Assembly (NCBI RefSeq): GCF_008932245.1 | Contig: NZ_CP034910.1 | Span: 1,917,776 to 1,981,775, forward strand | DNA length: 64,000 bases | Direction of reading: 5' to 3' | Source: Sinorhizobium alkalisoli | GTDB lineage: Bacteria; Pseudomonadota; Alphaproteobacteria; Rhizobiales; Rhizobiaceae | In this document: one piece after another, positions 45,438 through 56,074 of the stretch | Numbering within the stretch: position 1 is the first letter of the stretch | How the letters are laid out: every line of letters starts with the position of its first letter | Notes under the pieces: model-generated | Databases searched by the model: none | What the model was told of the DNA's origin: nothing | Seen by the model: the letters and a program-made list of their open reading frames with translations, nothing else | Translations under genes and position numbers: made by a program

Positions 45438-47179
45438 CGCACCTGCACCTGCATCGCCGAACCGAGCTGAAAGGCTGGAAGCACCTCCGGCACGGACATC
45501 GGCCGATAGGCTTTCGTAGCCTCCAGTCGATAGAAGACGAGCTGAGCGGCCGCATTGGCGCAGGGCGCTGTCCCGCAGCCCGGCGCCACGTCAGGCGTGA
45601 CATCGGCGTTTTCCGGGCAGGCGCAGTAGCGCTTCACCGGCGCCAGCATGACCGCGGTGGGCGTTGCGCTTTCGGCAAGGGTCGACCGCAGCACCTTGTC
45701 GACCTGTGCTGCGCCGGGATCTGCCATGGCGGCCTGCGCGCCGGCGCGCAGCACATGGTCGATCGTCATCCGCTCGAAGAGCGCAAGTCCGAGATCGGCC
45801 GCGGCCACGAGGCCAAGTGCTAAGACCGGAGCAATCAACGCAAATTCCACGGCGGAAACGCCCGCCTCGGCTGTTTTCAGCTCGCCCACCTTCCTGAGGA
45901 GGGTGGAACGGGGCTTCGGCGCACCGCGCGCGAAAACACGCTGTACCAAGGCCTTGAGGCCTGTTTTCTGGGTTCGTCGCTCGCCTCTGCCACCGACCTG
46001 ACCGGCAAGCGCCGTCACGGCGCGGCCCGCCTTCGAGTCCGGTGCCTGCTCGATGACCGGCCGACCGTCATTTGCCGCCTTGCCGAAAAGCTGCGGATCG
46101 AAGGGAATGCATATGCTCTCATCGAGCTCTACTGCCGCGACGAAATCATTCGGCTTGATCTCGGCAAGCTTCGGGATCTCGATCTTGTTGAGCACGAGCC
46201 GCGGCGGCGGATCATTCGGCCGCGCCTTCCTCAGAAAGTCGATCAGGTTCTTCGCGTTGCGCATGCTGGCGAGATCCGGCGTCGCGGTGACCACGATCTC
46301 GTCGGCCTCCAGGAGGATCTTCCGTGTCCATGGCGCCCAGCTATGCGGCAGGTCGACCACGATGTGCCAGGAACTTGAGCGAGCGACCTCCAGAAGACGA
46401 TCGACATCCTCTTCCTTCGGCGTGAAGGGCTGGCTGAAGTCGGCGCTCGCCGGAAGGAGATACAGGCGATCCGCATAAGGCACTGCCAGACGCCGCAATA
46501 GCACGTCGTCGAGGCGCTTGGTACCATCGAGCACGTCGGCCATGCCTTGCGGCCCCTCCACGTCGAAGTTCAGGCCGAGCGTGCCGGATTGGAGGTCGAG
46601 ATCGGCCACAAGTACGTCGGCATCGACGCGCTTCGACATAGCGAGCGCCACGTTATGCGCGACCGTGGAGGAGCCTGTTCCCCCCTTTGCCCCGACGAAG
46701 GCGACGATGCGCCCGAGCTTCTCTCCGCCCGGGTCGCGGAAGCAGCGATGCACCGAAGCGACGAACTCCATCGGCGCCAGAGGCAGGACGAGATAGTCGC
46801 TGACGCCGGCGTCCATGAGCTTCTTATAGAGGCCGACATCGTTGGAGCGACCGATGACGATGACCTTGGTGCCGGTAATGCACTCCATGGCTAAAGCATC
46901 GAGCGCGGCCATCAGCCGGGCTTCGTCGTCATGGCTCTCGACGACCACGAGGTTCGGCGAGGTGACGCCGCCATAAAGGGCGGCCGCGTCCTCTATGCCT
47001 CCTTTCTTGATCGCTACGGTGGCACGGGCCATGCGGCGGTCGCTCGCTGCTGCGCGGATCGCCTCAGTCACCTCTTCCGACCGGCAGAAGACGGCGATCT
47101 CCACCTTGGGAACAGGCGTGACCGAGGGCCCGACCGCCGCTTGCGACATATCGTAGGTTTGGTTTCCGAGCTGTTTCAT
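45434..47179 (-). CDS. cpaE: CpaE-like ATPase fused to a TadE-type pseudopilin domain
   Basis: One unbroken frame carries two normally separate proteins. The first about 430 residues are CpaE/TadZ: an atypical receiver (VVVESHDDEARLMAAL) and a ParA/MinD-like ATPase with deviant Walker A FVGAKGGTGSSTVAHN and VADLDLQSG. After a basic linker, AGVSAVEFALIAPVLALGL begins a TadE domain with a membrane helix and a Cys-rich exported tail (CACP, CGTAPC). The start is uncertain: a GTG at 47239 or the ATG at 47179 (chosen). The fusion would anchor the localisation ATPase to the membrane. A sequencing error is less likely since the two parts join in frame over a sensible linker. Confidence 0.85.
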   Translation of the reverse strand: MKQLGNQTYDMSQAAVGPSVTPVPKVEIAVFCRSEEVTEAIRAAASDRRMARATVAIKKGGIEDAAALYGGVTSPNLVVVESHDDEARLMAALDALAMECITGTKVIVIGRSNDVGLYKKLMDAGVSDYLVLPLAPMEFVASVHRCFRDPGGEKLGRIVAFVGAKGGTGSSTVAHNVALAMSKRVDADVLVADLDLQSGTLGLNFDVEGPQGMADVLDGTKRLDDVLLRRLAVPYADRLYLLPASADFSQPFTPKEEDVDRLLEVARSSSWHIVVDLPHSWAPWTRKILLEADEIVVTATPDLASMRNAKNLIDFLRKARPNDPPPRLVLNKIEIPKLAEIKPNDFVAAVELDESICIPFDPQLFGKAANDGRPVIEQAPDSKAGRAVTALAGQVGGRGERRTQKTGLKALVQRVFARGAPKPRSTLLRKVGELKTAEAGVSAVEFALIAPVLALGLVAAADLGLALFERMTIDHVLRAGAQAAMADPGAAQVDKVLRSTLAESATPTAVMLAPVKRYCACPENADVTPDVAPGCGTAPCANAAAQLVFYRLEATKAYRPMSVPEVLPAFQLGSAMQVQVR

Positions 47180-47255
47180 CTGTCCGAGATTTCCCTGAAA
47201 TCGATCAACCGCATATTTCCTTGAGCCAAAGCCAGGCACAAAACGTGCTGCAAAT

Positions 47256-48086
47256 TCAATAGGCTACGGCGACATTCTGCGCATCTGAGGAGGCGCGCGG
47301 CGCGGCCGCGCGGGATGGGACCTCAATTATCGACGTTTGCCCGCCGCTGACGAAGCGCACCACGCCCCTCCGGTTTCCGTCCGTTTCGATGAGCGGCGGC
47401 TCGTGATTGTCGGTAACCGCACGGAGCGCCAGCGAAACCGTGCCGGAGGCTTCCGCAGCCGCGATGGTCGCAATCTGTTGCGGGTCCACTTCGAGCGTCG
47501 CGGTCTTTCCAACGACGGAGGTGCCGTCGGCCCCTTCCGAGACGGTCTGGTCGACCGCGAGCACGCGGATGTTGGAAAGGATGGCCCGGCTGATGATCTT
47601 GCTGTCCCCGCCGGATGGGTCCTGGCGGGCGACCGTGTGGATGACGTCCACATGGTCGTTGGGCAGGATGAAGCCGCCGGCGGTGCTTTCCGCCGTTACG
47701 CGGACGGCGATCGCCCGCTTTCCTGATGGCAGCATGCTGGAGAGAAAACCGGCGCCGTGATCAGCGAGCTTGTCGTCACGGATCGGCTCCCCCGTGACGA
47801 AGCCGCTCTGGGTAAACTTGCCCTTGAACGCTTCGATCGCATCCGGGCGTGAACTGCGGCTGATGAACACCGGCGGGATCTCGCCCTCCCATGTCTGCCA
47901 CCGCAGGCTGGTCTCCTCTACGACCGCGCCGCGTGCCAGCTCGGCAGCGGCGACGAGCACCTCCTCGCGTGGCGCCTGCGGGATCTCGACGGCGGCGGCC
48001 GGCGGCTGGTCCGCTACGCCGAGCGCGAGCCACGAGGCAGCACCGCCGGAAAGGAGCGCGATCAGGAGAATGGCAACACGGATCAT
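47256..48086 (-). CDS. cpaB: CpaB/RcpC-like pilus assembly protein
   Basis: A 276-aa periplasmic protein with an N-terminal helix (about residues 1-23), an SAF-type domain (EVLVAAAELARGAVVEETSLRW) and an RcpC domain (GKRAIAVRVTAESTAGGFIL, PNDHVDVIHTV). CpaB stabilises the secretin and outer-membrane gate in Tad systems, although no full secretin is in this window. It lies 37 bases after cpaA and 76 before the CpaE fusion. Confidence 0.92.
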   Translation of the reverse strand: MIRVAILLIALLSGGAASWLALGVADQPPAAAVEIPQAPREEVLVAAAELARGAVVEETSLRWQTWEGEIPPVFISRSSRPDAIEAFKGKFTQSGFVTGEPIRDDKLADHGAGFLSSMLPSGKRAIAVRVTAESTAGGFILPNDHVDVIHTVARQDPSGGDSKIISRAILSNIRVLAVDQTVSEGADGTSVVGKTATLEVDPQQIATIAAAEASGTVSLALRAVTDNHEPPLIETDGNRRGVVRFVSGGQTSIIEVPSRAAAPRASSDAQNVAVAY

Positions 48087-48123
48087 CAGCTTACCTCGTT
48101 CATGTGTCGTTTCGTGCGCAGTG

Positions 48124-48636
48124 TCAGAGCAGGGCCGAGAACCAATGGCTCTGCGGCAGCAAGAGCAAGGCCGCTGGCGCTATGGCCGCCCCATAGGGAA
48201 TGCCGGTTTCGCGCGCGTGCAGTCGGCTCGACCAGGCGCGTTTCTTCAGGGCGATCGGCAGGGGCACCCGGCGGAACTGAATGAGCGCAACCGTCAGGGC
48301 GGCGCCGATCACCGAAACGTGGAGGAGAAAGGGCAACGCAAGGTCCGCGCCAAGCCAGAGCACGGCCATGGGCAAAAGCTTCGCGTCACCTCCGCCGATC
48401 CAGCCGAAGGCGAAGAAGGTGAAGGTGCAGACGAGCACGCCGGAGGCGACGAGGACACTTGAGGAAATGGTGGTGAGGTCGACCCCGGCGGCCGGTGCAA
48501 GGACCGCGTAGGCGACTGCCAGCACACCCACCAGTCGGTTCGATATCGTCATTGTCGCCACGTCCCGGACACCGGCATAGGTCACCAGTCCGGCAAAGAG
48601 GAAGAAGGCGAGCCAAGCTGCGGACGTGGAGATCAT
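48124..48636 (-). CDS. cpaA: CpaA/TadV-type prepilin peptidase
   Basis: Membrane aspartic peptidase (170 aa, family A24) that trims Flp pilin and pseudopilins. The two catalytic [13 protein letters not shown] visible in GVRDVATMTISNR (about residue 25) and the GGGDAKLLPMAVLW motif (about 83-96). It has about five helices and no methylase domain, as usual for TadV. First gene of cpaA-cpaB-cpaE/tadE-tadE. It is divergent from a TadG-like gene with a 214-bp gap. Confidence 0.92.
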   Translation of the reverse strand: MISTSAAWLAFFLFAGLVTYAGVRDVATMTISNRLVGVLAVAYAVLAPAAGVDLTTISSSVLVASGVLVCTFTFFAFGWIGGGDAKLLPMAVLWLGADLALPFLLHVSVIGAALTVALIQFRRVPLPIALKKRAWSSRLHARETGIPYGAAIAPAALLLLPQSHWFSALL

Positions 48637-48850
48637 CTTTTATCCTTTCGCGAGGGCCCGAGGGCCGGTTTGAAGGCCTGCGAAATGTGCCGATTCAACA
48701 GCGAAATCACCATTCGGCCTGATGGCCTAGACCGAAGCTTGAGTTCGGGCCGCAACGAAGCCCCGAAGCGAACTAGACCGACCGACCGAATCGCAAGAGC
48801 TGGCGCACCGGGATATATCGTCCCTCCAACGACACTCGGGATTTCCGCGA

Positions 48851-50203
48851 ATGAACGACACTCTAGAAGACAAGAAACAATCTGCCTGTCTTCCGCGTCG
48901 GTGGCGCAGGGACGAGCGCGGCACGGTGGCGGTGATCGCCGCAATCAGCTTTCCGGTTCTCGTCGGCGCCATGGGACTTGGTGCGGAAACCGGATATTGG
49001 TATCTGAAACACCGCAAGCTCCAGCACGCTGCCGACGTGTCGGCGCATGCGGCTGCGGTGCGCCTGCGTGCCGGAGATGGAAAACCGGCGCTCGAGGCCA
49101 CGGCCAAACTCATCGCCTCCCAGAGCGGTTACTCGCCGACGGCCGGTACCCTGGCGATAGGCCCATCTTCGTCACCGAAGGCAAGTGCGGGAACACAAGA
49201 CAGGCTCGAAGTCGTGCTGACGGAAACGCGGCCGCGGCTGTTTTCCTCGATTTTCTCCAAGGAACCCATCACGATGAAGGCCCGTGCGGTTGCCCAGGTC
49301 GAGGGTGGTTCGGTTGCCTGTGTGCTTGCGCTGTCGCAGACGAAATCGGGCGCCGTGACTGTCTCCGGGTCGACTTCGGTCGACGTGACGGGCTGCGATG
49401 TGGCTTCGAATTCGGACGCGGCCAATTCATTCCTCATGTCCGGCTCCGGCTCCATGAAGGCCGACTGCGTCCATGCGGTCGGTGGGGCCGTGACGACGGC
49501 GGGCTTGACGTTGAGCAAATGCGAAAAGGTTCACGAAAACGCGCCGGTGAGCATGGATCCCTATGCGAGCGTAGCCGAGCCCTATCCCTGGCCTGGCTTC
49601 GCCTGCGACGCTTCTGGCACCAAGAACATCGGCAACCCGGGCCAAAAGACGCTCGTGGGAACGACCCAGACGCACCCCAGCGGGGTCAGGGTCAAATGCT
49701 TTCCGAACGGACTTGATATCAAGGGAACGGTCGAATTCGAACCCGGCCTCTATATCATACTGAGCGGCACCTTCTCCGCGAACGGCGGCAACGTGACTTC
49801 GACCTCCGCCGCGCGAGTTCAGGTCGGCCCCCCGGTAAACGGGTATGACGGCGTTACCTTTTTCCTTGCGAACGATGCTCGGCTGGATCTTAGAGGAAAC
49901 GTCACGGTCGATCTGAAGGCTCCGACCTCGGGACCTTATTCCGGAATTCTCTTTTTCGGCAGCCGCAGCCAGACGGGCGTCAGCCATGTCATCAACGGCA
50001 CTTCGAGCTCAGTCTTGACCGGCGCGCTCTACACACCAGCGTCGTCGATCGAATACAAGGGCAATTCGGCGACGACGAGCGGATGTACGCAACTGATCGC
50101 GGACACGATCACCTTCACCGGCAATTCGACGATGCAGTCGGCCTGTGACAAGGCGGGTACCAGGAAGCTCCTGGCAGACCAGACCGTGAAGCTGATCGAG
50201 TAG
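48851..50203 (+). CDS. TadG-like pilus-associated protein
   Basis: A 450-aa protein with the Tad N-terminal domain (RRDERGTVAVIAAISFPVLV, one membrane helix at about residues 25-45, then GYWYLKHRKLQHAADVSAHA). A long exported part is rich in Gly, Ser, Thr and Asn, probably a beta-helix, with alternating repeats such as VTVSGSTSVDVTGCD and ARLDLRGNVTVDL. There is no VWA domain, unlike classical TadG. It is divergent from cpaA and probably a minor surface component of the same pilus. Confidence 0.8.
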   Translation: MNDTLEDKKQSACLPRRWRRDERGTVAVIAAISFPVLVGAMGLGAETGYWYLKHRKLQHAADVSAHAAAVRLRAGDGKPALEATAKLIASQSGYSPTAGTLAIGPSSSPKASAGTQDRLEVVLTETRPRLFSSIFSKEPITMKARAVAQVEGGSVACVLALSQTKSGAVTVSGSTSVDVTGCDVASNSDAANSFLMSGSGSMKADCVHAVGGAVTTAGLTLSKCEKVHENAPVSMDPYASVAEPYPWPGFACDASGTKNIGNPGQKTLVGTTQTHPSGVRVKCFPNGLDIKGTVEFEPGLYIILSGTFSANGGNVTSTSAARVQVGPPVNGYDGVTFFLANDARLDLRGNVTVDLKAPTSGPYSGILFFGSRSQTGVSHVINGTSSSVLTGALYTPASSIEYKGNSATTSGCTQLIADTITFTGNSTMQSACDKAGTRKLLADQTVKLIE

Positions 50204-50277
50204 GACGGCTTCGCAAAGTCGTGTGCAAGCGCCTGCCCTGCCGCATTCTATGCCGGGATTTGTCAAAGGAAACCACC

Positions 50278-50610
50278 ATGGCTCACGCCGAAGATCGCCA
50301 AGTGGCGAGAAGGAAATCTCTCAAACGCGCCCGTCTGATACGTGAAGGCAGCGGAGGCATAGGCATCGAGTGCCTAGTCGTGGACATCAATTCACGGGGA
50401 GCACGCCTGCGATTCGGTGCTCCGGTTGCTGCCGGGCCAGAGGTCCAACTGCTCTTCATTCCGGAACATGTAACTGCTTCCGCATGGGTTGTCTGGCAAA
50501 ACGGCTCGGAGATCGGCGTGGAATTCACGCGGCCGCTGCCATGGCTCCGCAATCTCGACATGAGCAATCCCGTGAGCAGGCATCCGCGCGAGAAACCTGC
50601 CGGTCGATGA
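50278..50610 (+). CDS. PilZ-domain protein (c-di-GMP receptor candidate)
   Basis: A 110-aa single PilZ domain. The N-terminal RRKSLKRARL supplies the Arg-rich switch, and VVDINSRGARLRF matches (D/N)x(S/A)xxG with Asn in the middle position, then VVWQNGSEIGVEF completes the barrel. Binding of c-di-GMP is plausible but the changed Ser/Ala position leaves doubt. AAGGA precedes the ATG. It lies beside the pilus genes and 17 kb from the GGDEF-EAL gene, so it may link c-di-GMP to pilus or surface behaviour. Confidence 0.8.
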   Translation: MAHAEDRQVARRKSLKRARLIREGSGGIGIECLVVDINSRGARLRFGAPVAAGPEVQLLFIPEHVTASAWVVWQNGSEIGVEFTRPLPWLRNLDMSNPVSRHPREKPAGR

Positions 50611-50764
50611 CGCGACGAAGCGCTCATCCAAGCGCAGGGGCGATCAGAATCTGGTGCTCCCAAGCGAGCGATAAAAAATCATTTGGGGAAAGCGGAACCT
50701 TCCACGCTTCGGCCGGTTCGGAGCGAACCGTGATCACGGTGCAACAAAAAGGAAGGATATCAAC

Positions 50765-51304
50765 ATGAGAAGGATTCACCTGCTGGTTGGCGCAGTCTCC
50801 ATGGCCATGGCCTCGGCCGCCATTGCTCAGGACAGCTCCGGCTCGGCGTCCGGCGCCGCCTCGGGAACCGCTGCCACCAGCACCGATATGTTGCAGATGA
50901 CGCAGGCCGAAAGGGACGCGACGGCAGATTGGACAGGCCCGATCGCGGACGCGCTGTTTACCGATCAATCCAAGACGTCGCTGCGTAGCGAAGCGGAAAT
51001 CCGGTCCAACTGGTCTCAACTCTCGGCAGAGCAGCAAAGCCAAGTGAAGGAGGACTGCAATACCGTCCAAAGTGCATCGGCAGACACGAGCACGACGACA
51101 GGCACGACCACGCCGTCGGGCGACACGACAGCAAGCACCACCACCGACACGACGACCGGCGGCGCTGCAGGCTCGACCTCGGGCGAGACTACAGCCAGCA
51201 CGGCTACCGGATCATCCTCCGGCACCGCCGACACATCGGCATCGACGAGTGCAGGGGGCGTGATGTCAGTCGCGCAGCTCTGCAATATCGTCCGCAACAT
51301 GTAG
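50765..51304 (+). CDS. Secreted Ser/Thr/Gly-rich low-complexity protein (unknown)
   Basis: A 179-aa exported protein. The signal peptide is cut after AIAQ (about residue 22). A short folded block (about 40-102) contains WTGPIADALFTDQSKTSLRS and WSQLSAEQQSQVKEDC. A Thr/Ser/Gly-rich linker (about 103-165) leads to a final VAQLCNIVRNM. Two Cys, one at each side of the linker, could pair. AAGGA precedes the ATG at 50765. No family recognised. Confidence 0.72.
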   Translation: MRRIHLLVGAVSMAMASAAIAQDSSGSASGAASGTAATSTDMLQMTQAERDATADWTGPIADALFTDQSKTSLRSEAEIRSNWSQLSAEQQSQVKEDCNTVQSASADTSTTTGTTTPSGDTTASTTTDTTTGGAAGSTSGETTASTATGSSSGTADTSASTSAGGVMSVAQLCNIVRNM

Positions 51305-51312
51305 TCCTGACG

Positions 51313-51345
51313 AAACTGGTGCGGGAGCTGAGCTCCCGCACCAGT
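51313..51345. terminator. Strong two-way terminator between the secreted protein gene and katG
   Basis: AACTGGTGCGGGAGC and GCTCCCGCACCAGTT form a 15-bp perfect stem with a 3-base loop (TGA). It begins 9 bases after the secreted-protein stop and ends 47 bases from the katG stop, between convergent genes. Confidence 0.8.
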
Positions 51346-51391
51346 TCGAGACGGGTATGGCCGAAAGCCACACCCGAAGTGAGTTCGTCGA

Positions 51392-53668
<2,277 letters not shown>

Positions 53669-53764
53669 TCAATTGCGGAGATATGGGGCATCGATACGCC
53701 TCCTCCCCTGCCATCGTCATATCGGAAGCAGGTGATAGAATTAAGTTGGATTTACCAATCGTCG

Positions 53765-53783
53765 CGATAACCCGAGATTATCG
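53765..53783. promoter_or_regulatory. Inverted repeat upstream of katG (regulator unknown)
   Basis: CGATAA and TTATCG are perfect 6-bp arms with a 7-base spacer in the gap between katG and ubiX, about 190 bp before the katG start. The spacing is like LysR-type half-sites, but the sequence was not matched to a defined OxyR consensus, and it also lies near the end of ubiX. Confidence 0.3.
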
Positions 53784-53878
53784 TAGCCGGGCGCGTGACC
53801 TCCCCTTCGTAGGGCCAAGGGAAAGGCTTTGAATCGGCGCTCCTTCGCGCTGGAAAGCCCAGGGGGCCCGGCCTCGGT

Positions 53879-54451
53879 CTATGGATCCCACGCTTTCGCC
53901 AGCGGCGCAATCGGCAATCCGATCAGGTCAATCGCACGCGCCGCCAGGTGGTCGACGACATCATCGATGCTCTTCGGACGATGATAAAGGGCCGGTACAG
54001 GCGGCATCACGATCGCGCCCATCTCGGTAACGGCGGTCATATTGCGCAGATGACCGAGATTGAGCGGCGTCTCGCGGGCCATCAGCACCAATCGCCGCCG
54101 TTCCTTGAGATGCACGTCCGCCGCTCGCACGAGGAGATTGTCGGCGAGACCGGCCGCGATCGCTGCCAGCGTGCGCATCGAACAGGGAGCGACGATCATC
54201 CCGGCCGTCGGAAAGGAGCCGCTCGCCGGCGCCGCCCCGATATCCTCCGCCGGGTGATTCCGATGGGACAGCATCAGCAGGCGGTGCAGAGCATCCGGCC
54301 CGACCTCGTGCAGCAGCGTGCGCCGGGCCGCGTTCGAAACGATAAGGTGCGTTTCGACCGCCGGGATTTCCGAAAGCCGCTCGACGGTCCTCACCGCAAG
54401 CGCAGCGCCGGACGCACCCGAAATGCCGACGATGACCCGCGTCTTGTTCAT
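53879..54451 (-). CDS. ubiX: UbiX flavin prenyltransferase
   Basis: Makes prenylated FMN, the cofactor of UbiD (190 aa). Family motifs are VGISGASGAALAVRTVERL (FMN site, about residues 7-25), SNAARRTLL, and GMIVAPCSMRTLAAIAAGLADNLLVRAADV with the expected Ser and Arg residues, then LMARETPLNL. The ATG at 54451 is preceded by GGGGGAA and overlaps the ubiD stop, so the two are made together. Confidence 0.94.
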   Translation of the reverse strand: MNKTRVIVGISGASGAALAVRTVERLSEIPAVETHLIVSNAARRTLLHEVGPDALHRLLMLSHRNHPAEDIGAAPASGSFPTAGMIVAPCSMRTLAAIAAGLADNLLVRAADVHLKERRRLVLMARETPLNLGHLRNMTAVTEMGAIVMPPVPALYHRPKSIDDVVDHLAARAIDLIGLPIAPLAKAWDP

Positions 54452-55956
54452 AGTCGTTCCCCCAAGCCCAATTCCGTCCAGAACTGATCGACCCGAGCGA
54501 CGACTTCCGCCGGCATCGCGAGAACGCGGCCCCACTCGCGTTGCGTCTCGGCGCCGATCTTGCCGGTCGCATCGAGACCGAGCTTGCCGCCGAGCCCAGG
54601 CTTCGGCGAGGCGAAGTCGAGGTAGTCGATCGGCGTGTCATGGAGAATGGTCACGTCACGACTGGCGTCGAAGCGGGTCGAAAGCGCCCAAATGACATCC
54701 GCCCAGTTTCTGACGTCGACATCCGGATCGACGGCAATGATGAGCTTAGTGTAGTTGAACTGGGGCAGCATCGACCACAGCCCCATCATGATGCGCTTCG
54801 CCTGCCCCGGATAACGCTTGTCGAGCGAAACGACCATCGCTCGATAGGAGCACGCCTCCGGCGGCAGGTGGAGATCGGCGATCTCCGGAAACTGCCGTTT
54901 CGCGAGCGGCAGAAAGAGTTCGTTCATCGCCTCGCCGAGCTTCGACGGCTCATCGGGTGGACGGCCAGTGAAGGTGGAGAGATAGAAGGGGCGGCGCCGC
55001 ATGGTAATCACCGAGAGCGTCATGACCGGAAAGCGCTCGACGGAATTGTAATAACCCGTATGGTCGCCATAGGGCCCCTCATCGGCCGTCTCCTCGGCGG
55101 AAACGACCCCTTCGAGAACGATCTCGGCCGTTGCGGGGACGGCGAGCGGCACGGTCATCGCCGGGGCGATCTGCGGCCGTTCAGCCTTCAGCAATCCTGC
55201 GAAATTCAGTTCGCTCATGCCTTCCGGCAGCGGCATGACGGAGGCCAGGATCGTTGCCGGATCCGCGCCGATGGCGACGGCGACCGGCATGTCCTTGCCG
55301 CACTGTTTCCAGAGGCGATGGTGCCGGGCGCCGCCCCGGTGCGCCAGCCAGCGCAGGAGGAGGCGATCAGGGCCGAGCACCTGCATGCGATAAATGCCGA
55401 CATTGACGTCGCTGGGGTCGTCAGGCGCCCGCGTGATCACGAGCGGCCATGTGATAAGCGGCGCCGGCTCGCCCGGCCAGCACGACTGGATCGGCAGGCG
55501 CGACAGGTCCGCTTCCGGTCCGCGCCAAACGACGTCCTGCACCGGTGGCCGCGCCATGCTGCGCGGGCGCATCGCGAGCGCCGCTTTCAAAAGCGGCAGC
55601 TTGCCCCAGGCGTCCTTGAGCGATTGTGGAGAACGCGGTTCGCGCAGTTCCGACAGCCTGTCGGCGAGTTGCGGCAAGCCGCCGGGAGCCAGACCGAGAC
55701 CCCATTCGATCCGCTCGCGCGTGCCGAAGAGATTGGCGAGCAGCGGTATATCGCAGACGCGGCCCGAGGCATCCACCGGTCGCTCGAAAAGCAGCGCAGG
55801 CCCCTCTGCCAGAAGAACCCGCCGATGAATTTCCGTCACCTCATGCACAAGCGAAACGGGTCTCGCGATGCGCTTCAGGCGACCGTGCCGCTCCAGCATT
55901 GCGGCGAAGTCCTGGAGCCCGGCAAAACGGCGAATGGTGGGGTCTGCGCGATTCAT
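54448..55956 (-). CDS. ubiD: UbiD-family decarboxylase (ubiquinone ring decarboxylation)
   Basis: Prenyl-FMN-dependent decarboxylase, 502 aa as in E. coli UbiD. It has the conserved E-R-E catalytic region (EGVVSAEETADEGPYGDHTG with IVLE before it), a metal/phosphate region around NVGIYRMQ, and the C-terminal DYLDFASPKPGLGGKLGLDATGK segment. In ubiquinone synthesis it removes the 4-carboxylate of polyprenyl-hydroxybenzoate. It is coupled to ubiX and divergent from ubiT-ubiU-ubiV across a gap with an FNR-type box. Confidence 0.93.
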   Translation of the reverse strand: MNRADPTIRRFAGLQDFAAMLERHGRLKRIARPVSLVHEVTEIHRRVLLAEGPALLFERPVDASGRVCDIPLLANLFGTRERIEWGLGLAPGGLPQLADRLSELREPRSPQSLKDAWGKLPLLKAALAMRPRSMARPPVQDVVWRGPEADLSRLPIQSCWPGEPAPLITWPLVITRAPDDPSDVNVGIYRMQVLGPDRLLLRWLAHRGGARHHRLWKQCGKDMPVAVAIGADPATILASVMPLPEGMSELNFAGLLKAERPQIAPAMTVPLAVPATAEIVLEGVVSAEETADEGPYGDHTGYYNSVERFPVMTLSVITMRRRPFYLSTFTGRPPDEPSKLGEAMNELFLPLAKRQFPEIADLHLPPEACSYRAMVVSLDKRYPGQAKRIMMGLWSMLPQFNYTKLIIAVDPDVDVRNWADVIWALSTRFDASRDVTILHDTPIDYLDFASPKPGLGGKLGLDATGKIGAETQREWGRVLAMPAEVVARVDQFWTELGLGERL

Positions 55957-55991
55957 GCGAGCGTCTCTCGCCCACGAAAAGGCTTCTGTCT

Positions 55992-56005
55992 TTGCTCTAG
56001 CTCAA
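55992..56005. promoter_or_regulatory. FNR/NnrR-type box between ubiD and ubiT
   Basis: TTGCTCTAGCTCAA fits TTG-N8-CAA with symmetric CT flanks. It lies in the 118-bp divergent gap, about 35 bp before ubiD and 75 bp before ubiT, so it could control either side. It is weaker than the nap and nor boxes because the inner bases differ from ATC/GAT. Confidence 0.55.
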
Positions 56006-56074
56006 ATTGTGCCGCGGCGCTTGTCGCTAGGGTCCCGCCGAAACCCAAATCATCATTTCGCAGAGGCGAGAGAT

